Of a stretch of DNA of 22,639 bases, positions 22,330 through 22,639 are shown one piece after another. The position numbers were made by a program, and so were the translations under genes. Below the pieces are notes generated by a model. It made no database searches. It was not told the origin of the DNA and was given only the letters and a program-made list of their open reading frames with translations. Where the stretch lies: the NCBI GenBank assembly GCA_019418305.1, contig DYCA01000004.1:67222-89860 (forward strand). The letters run 5' to 3'. The stretch is from Clostridiales bacterium. Its GTDB lineage: Bacteria; Bacillota; Clostridia; Oscillospirales; Butyricicoccaceae. Position 1 is the first letter of the stretch, and each line of letters opens with the position of its first letter.

Positions 22330-22639
22330 GCGGACAGGATTATGAGGCACTGCTGCGTGCACATCGTGCACGGTATCCGCTGATGGAAGCGCAGGATTGC
22401 ATCAAGCTGCTCTATCAAAGTGAGTTTGGCCCGATGCATTTGGGCGAAAATAGAGAAATGCTGATGAACAGCATTGCAGAGGAATGGAAAACGGTGCCGG
22501 AAGCCGCTTTGCCGGTTGAACCGGAAAGGATTGGCGGCGGTTTGTGTCGGTTTCCGCTTCGTCATGGTGCGTTTTGCCCGGAGGCGGCGCGGCTGCTTGC
22601 CGGATTGATGCAGCAAACTATGCTGCATTGCCAAGGGAG
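22326..22639 (+). CDS. Conserved hypothetical protein (3' truncated by window end)
   Basis: The frame opens at ATG 22326, overlapping the DUF3842 stop as ATGA, and stays open for 104 codons to the window edge. It begins MSGQDYEALLRAHRARYPLM and continues EAQDCIKLLYQSEFGPMHLG. This resembles an uncharacterised clostridial family that starts with a similar YPLM...QDxxKLxYQxEFG motif, with a His in the block. No signal or membrane helix is visible. Function is unknown. The overlap with DUF3842 implies cotranslation. Confidence 0.7.
   Translation, partial: MSGQDYEALLRAHRARYPLMEAQDCIKLLYQSEFGPMHLGENREMLMNSIAEEWKTVPEAALPVEPERIGGGLCRFPLRHGAFCPEAARLLAGLMQQTMLHCQG

Overview
The window looks like chromosomal DNA from a low-to-mid GC, monoderm Firmicute, most likely a gut-type Clostridia (Oscillospirales-like). 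The support is SLH-domain S-layer protein, LCP and LTA-synthase-type wall enzymes, an AGCS symporter, DUF3842, strong AGGAGG ribosome binding sites and sigma-A-like promoters. I assign no species. I see no rRNA, tRNA, CRISPR array, insertion sequence or integrase.

Layout, left to right. (1) 1-828 is the 3' part of a secreted lipoprotein nuclease. It converges through a bidirectional terminator on a CNNM/CBS membrane protein (918-2180, minus), which has its own strong promoter and a 155-nt leader. (2) 2418-8000 is a surface-glycan block. A polyprenyl-phosphate sugar-1-phosphate transferase (minus) faces a GT4 glycosyltransferase and a very large O-antigen-ligase-like protein (plus); the divergent promoters share one -35 box. 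(3) 8076-10733 is a highly expressed SLH-domain surface (S-layer-like) protein with a strong promoter, a 5' hairpin, extreme codon bias and a strong terminator. Directly convergent with it is an orphan phage tail-fibre-like gene (10801-11544, minus). (4) 11545-11894 is a regulatory, non-coding stretch with a bidirectional terminator, a plus-strand promoter and a structured leader ending in an intrinsic terminator. It precedes an AGCS amino-acid:Na+ symporter, which is followed by an LTA-synthase-like phosphoglycerol transferase with an odd translation start. (5) 15336-19352 (minus) holds pyruvate kinase, an LCP-family wall-polymer ligase 4 nt downstream of it, and an M16 zinc peptidase. (6) 19670-22639 (plus) holds a sugar-nucleotide-type nucleotidyltransferase, a conserved hypothetical, secG, a small two-helix membrane protein, a DUF3842 protein and the start of a conserved hypothetical that runs off the window.

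How they may work together: the sugar transferase, GT4, ligase, LTA synthase and LCP protein are the kinds of enzymes that start, extend, polymerise and attach wall-linked glycopolymers. SLH proteins are held on the cell by such polymers. The region therefore reads as a cell-envelope neighbourhood, with central-metabolism and housekeeping genes (pyk, secG) interspersed. That linkage is inference from gene content. The items most worth a second look are the orphan tail-fibre gene beside the S-layer gene, the attenuator-like leader of the symporter, the shared -35 divergent promoter, the unusual domain insertion in the ligase, and the A7 tract and overlapping mini-ORF at the LTA-synthase start.
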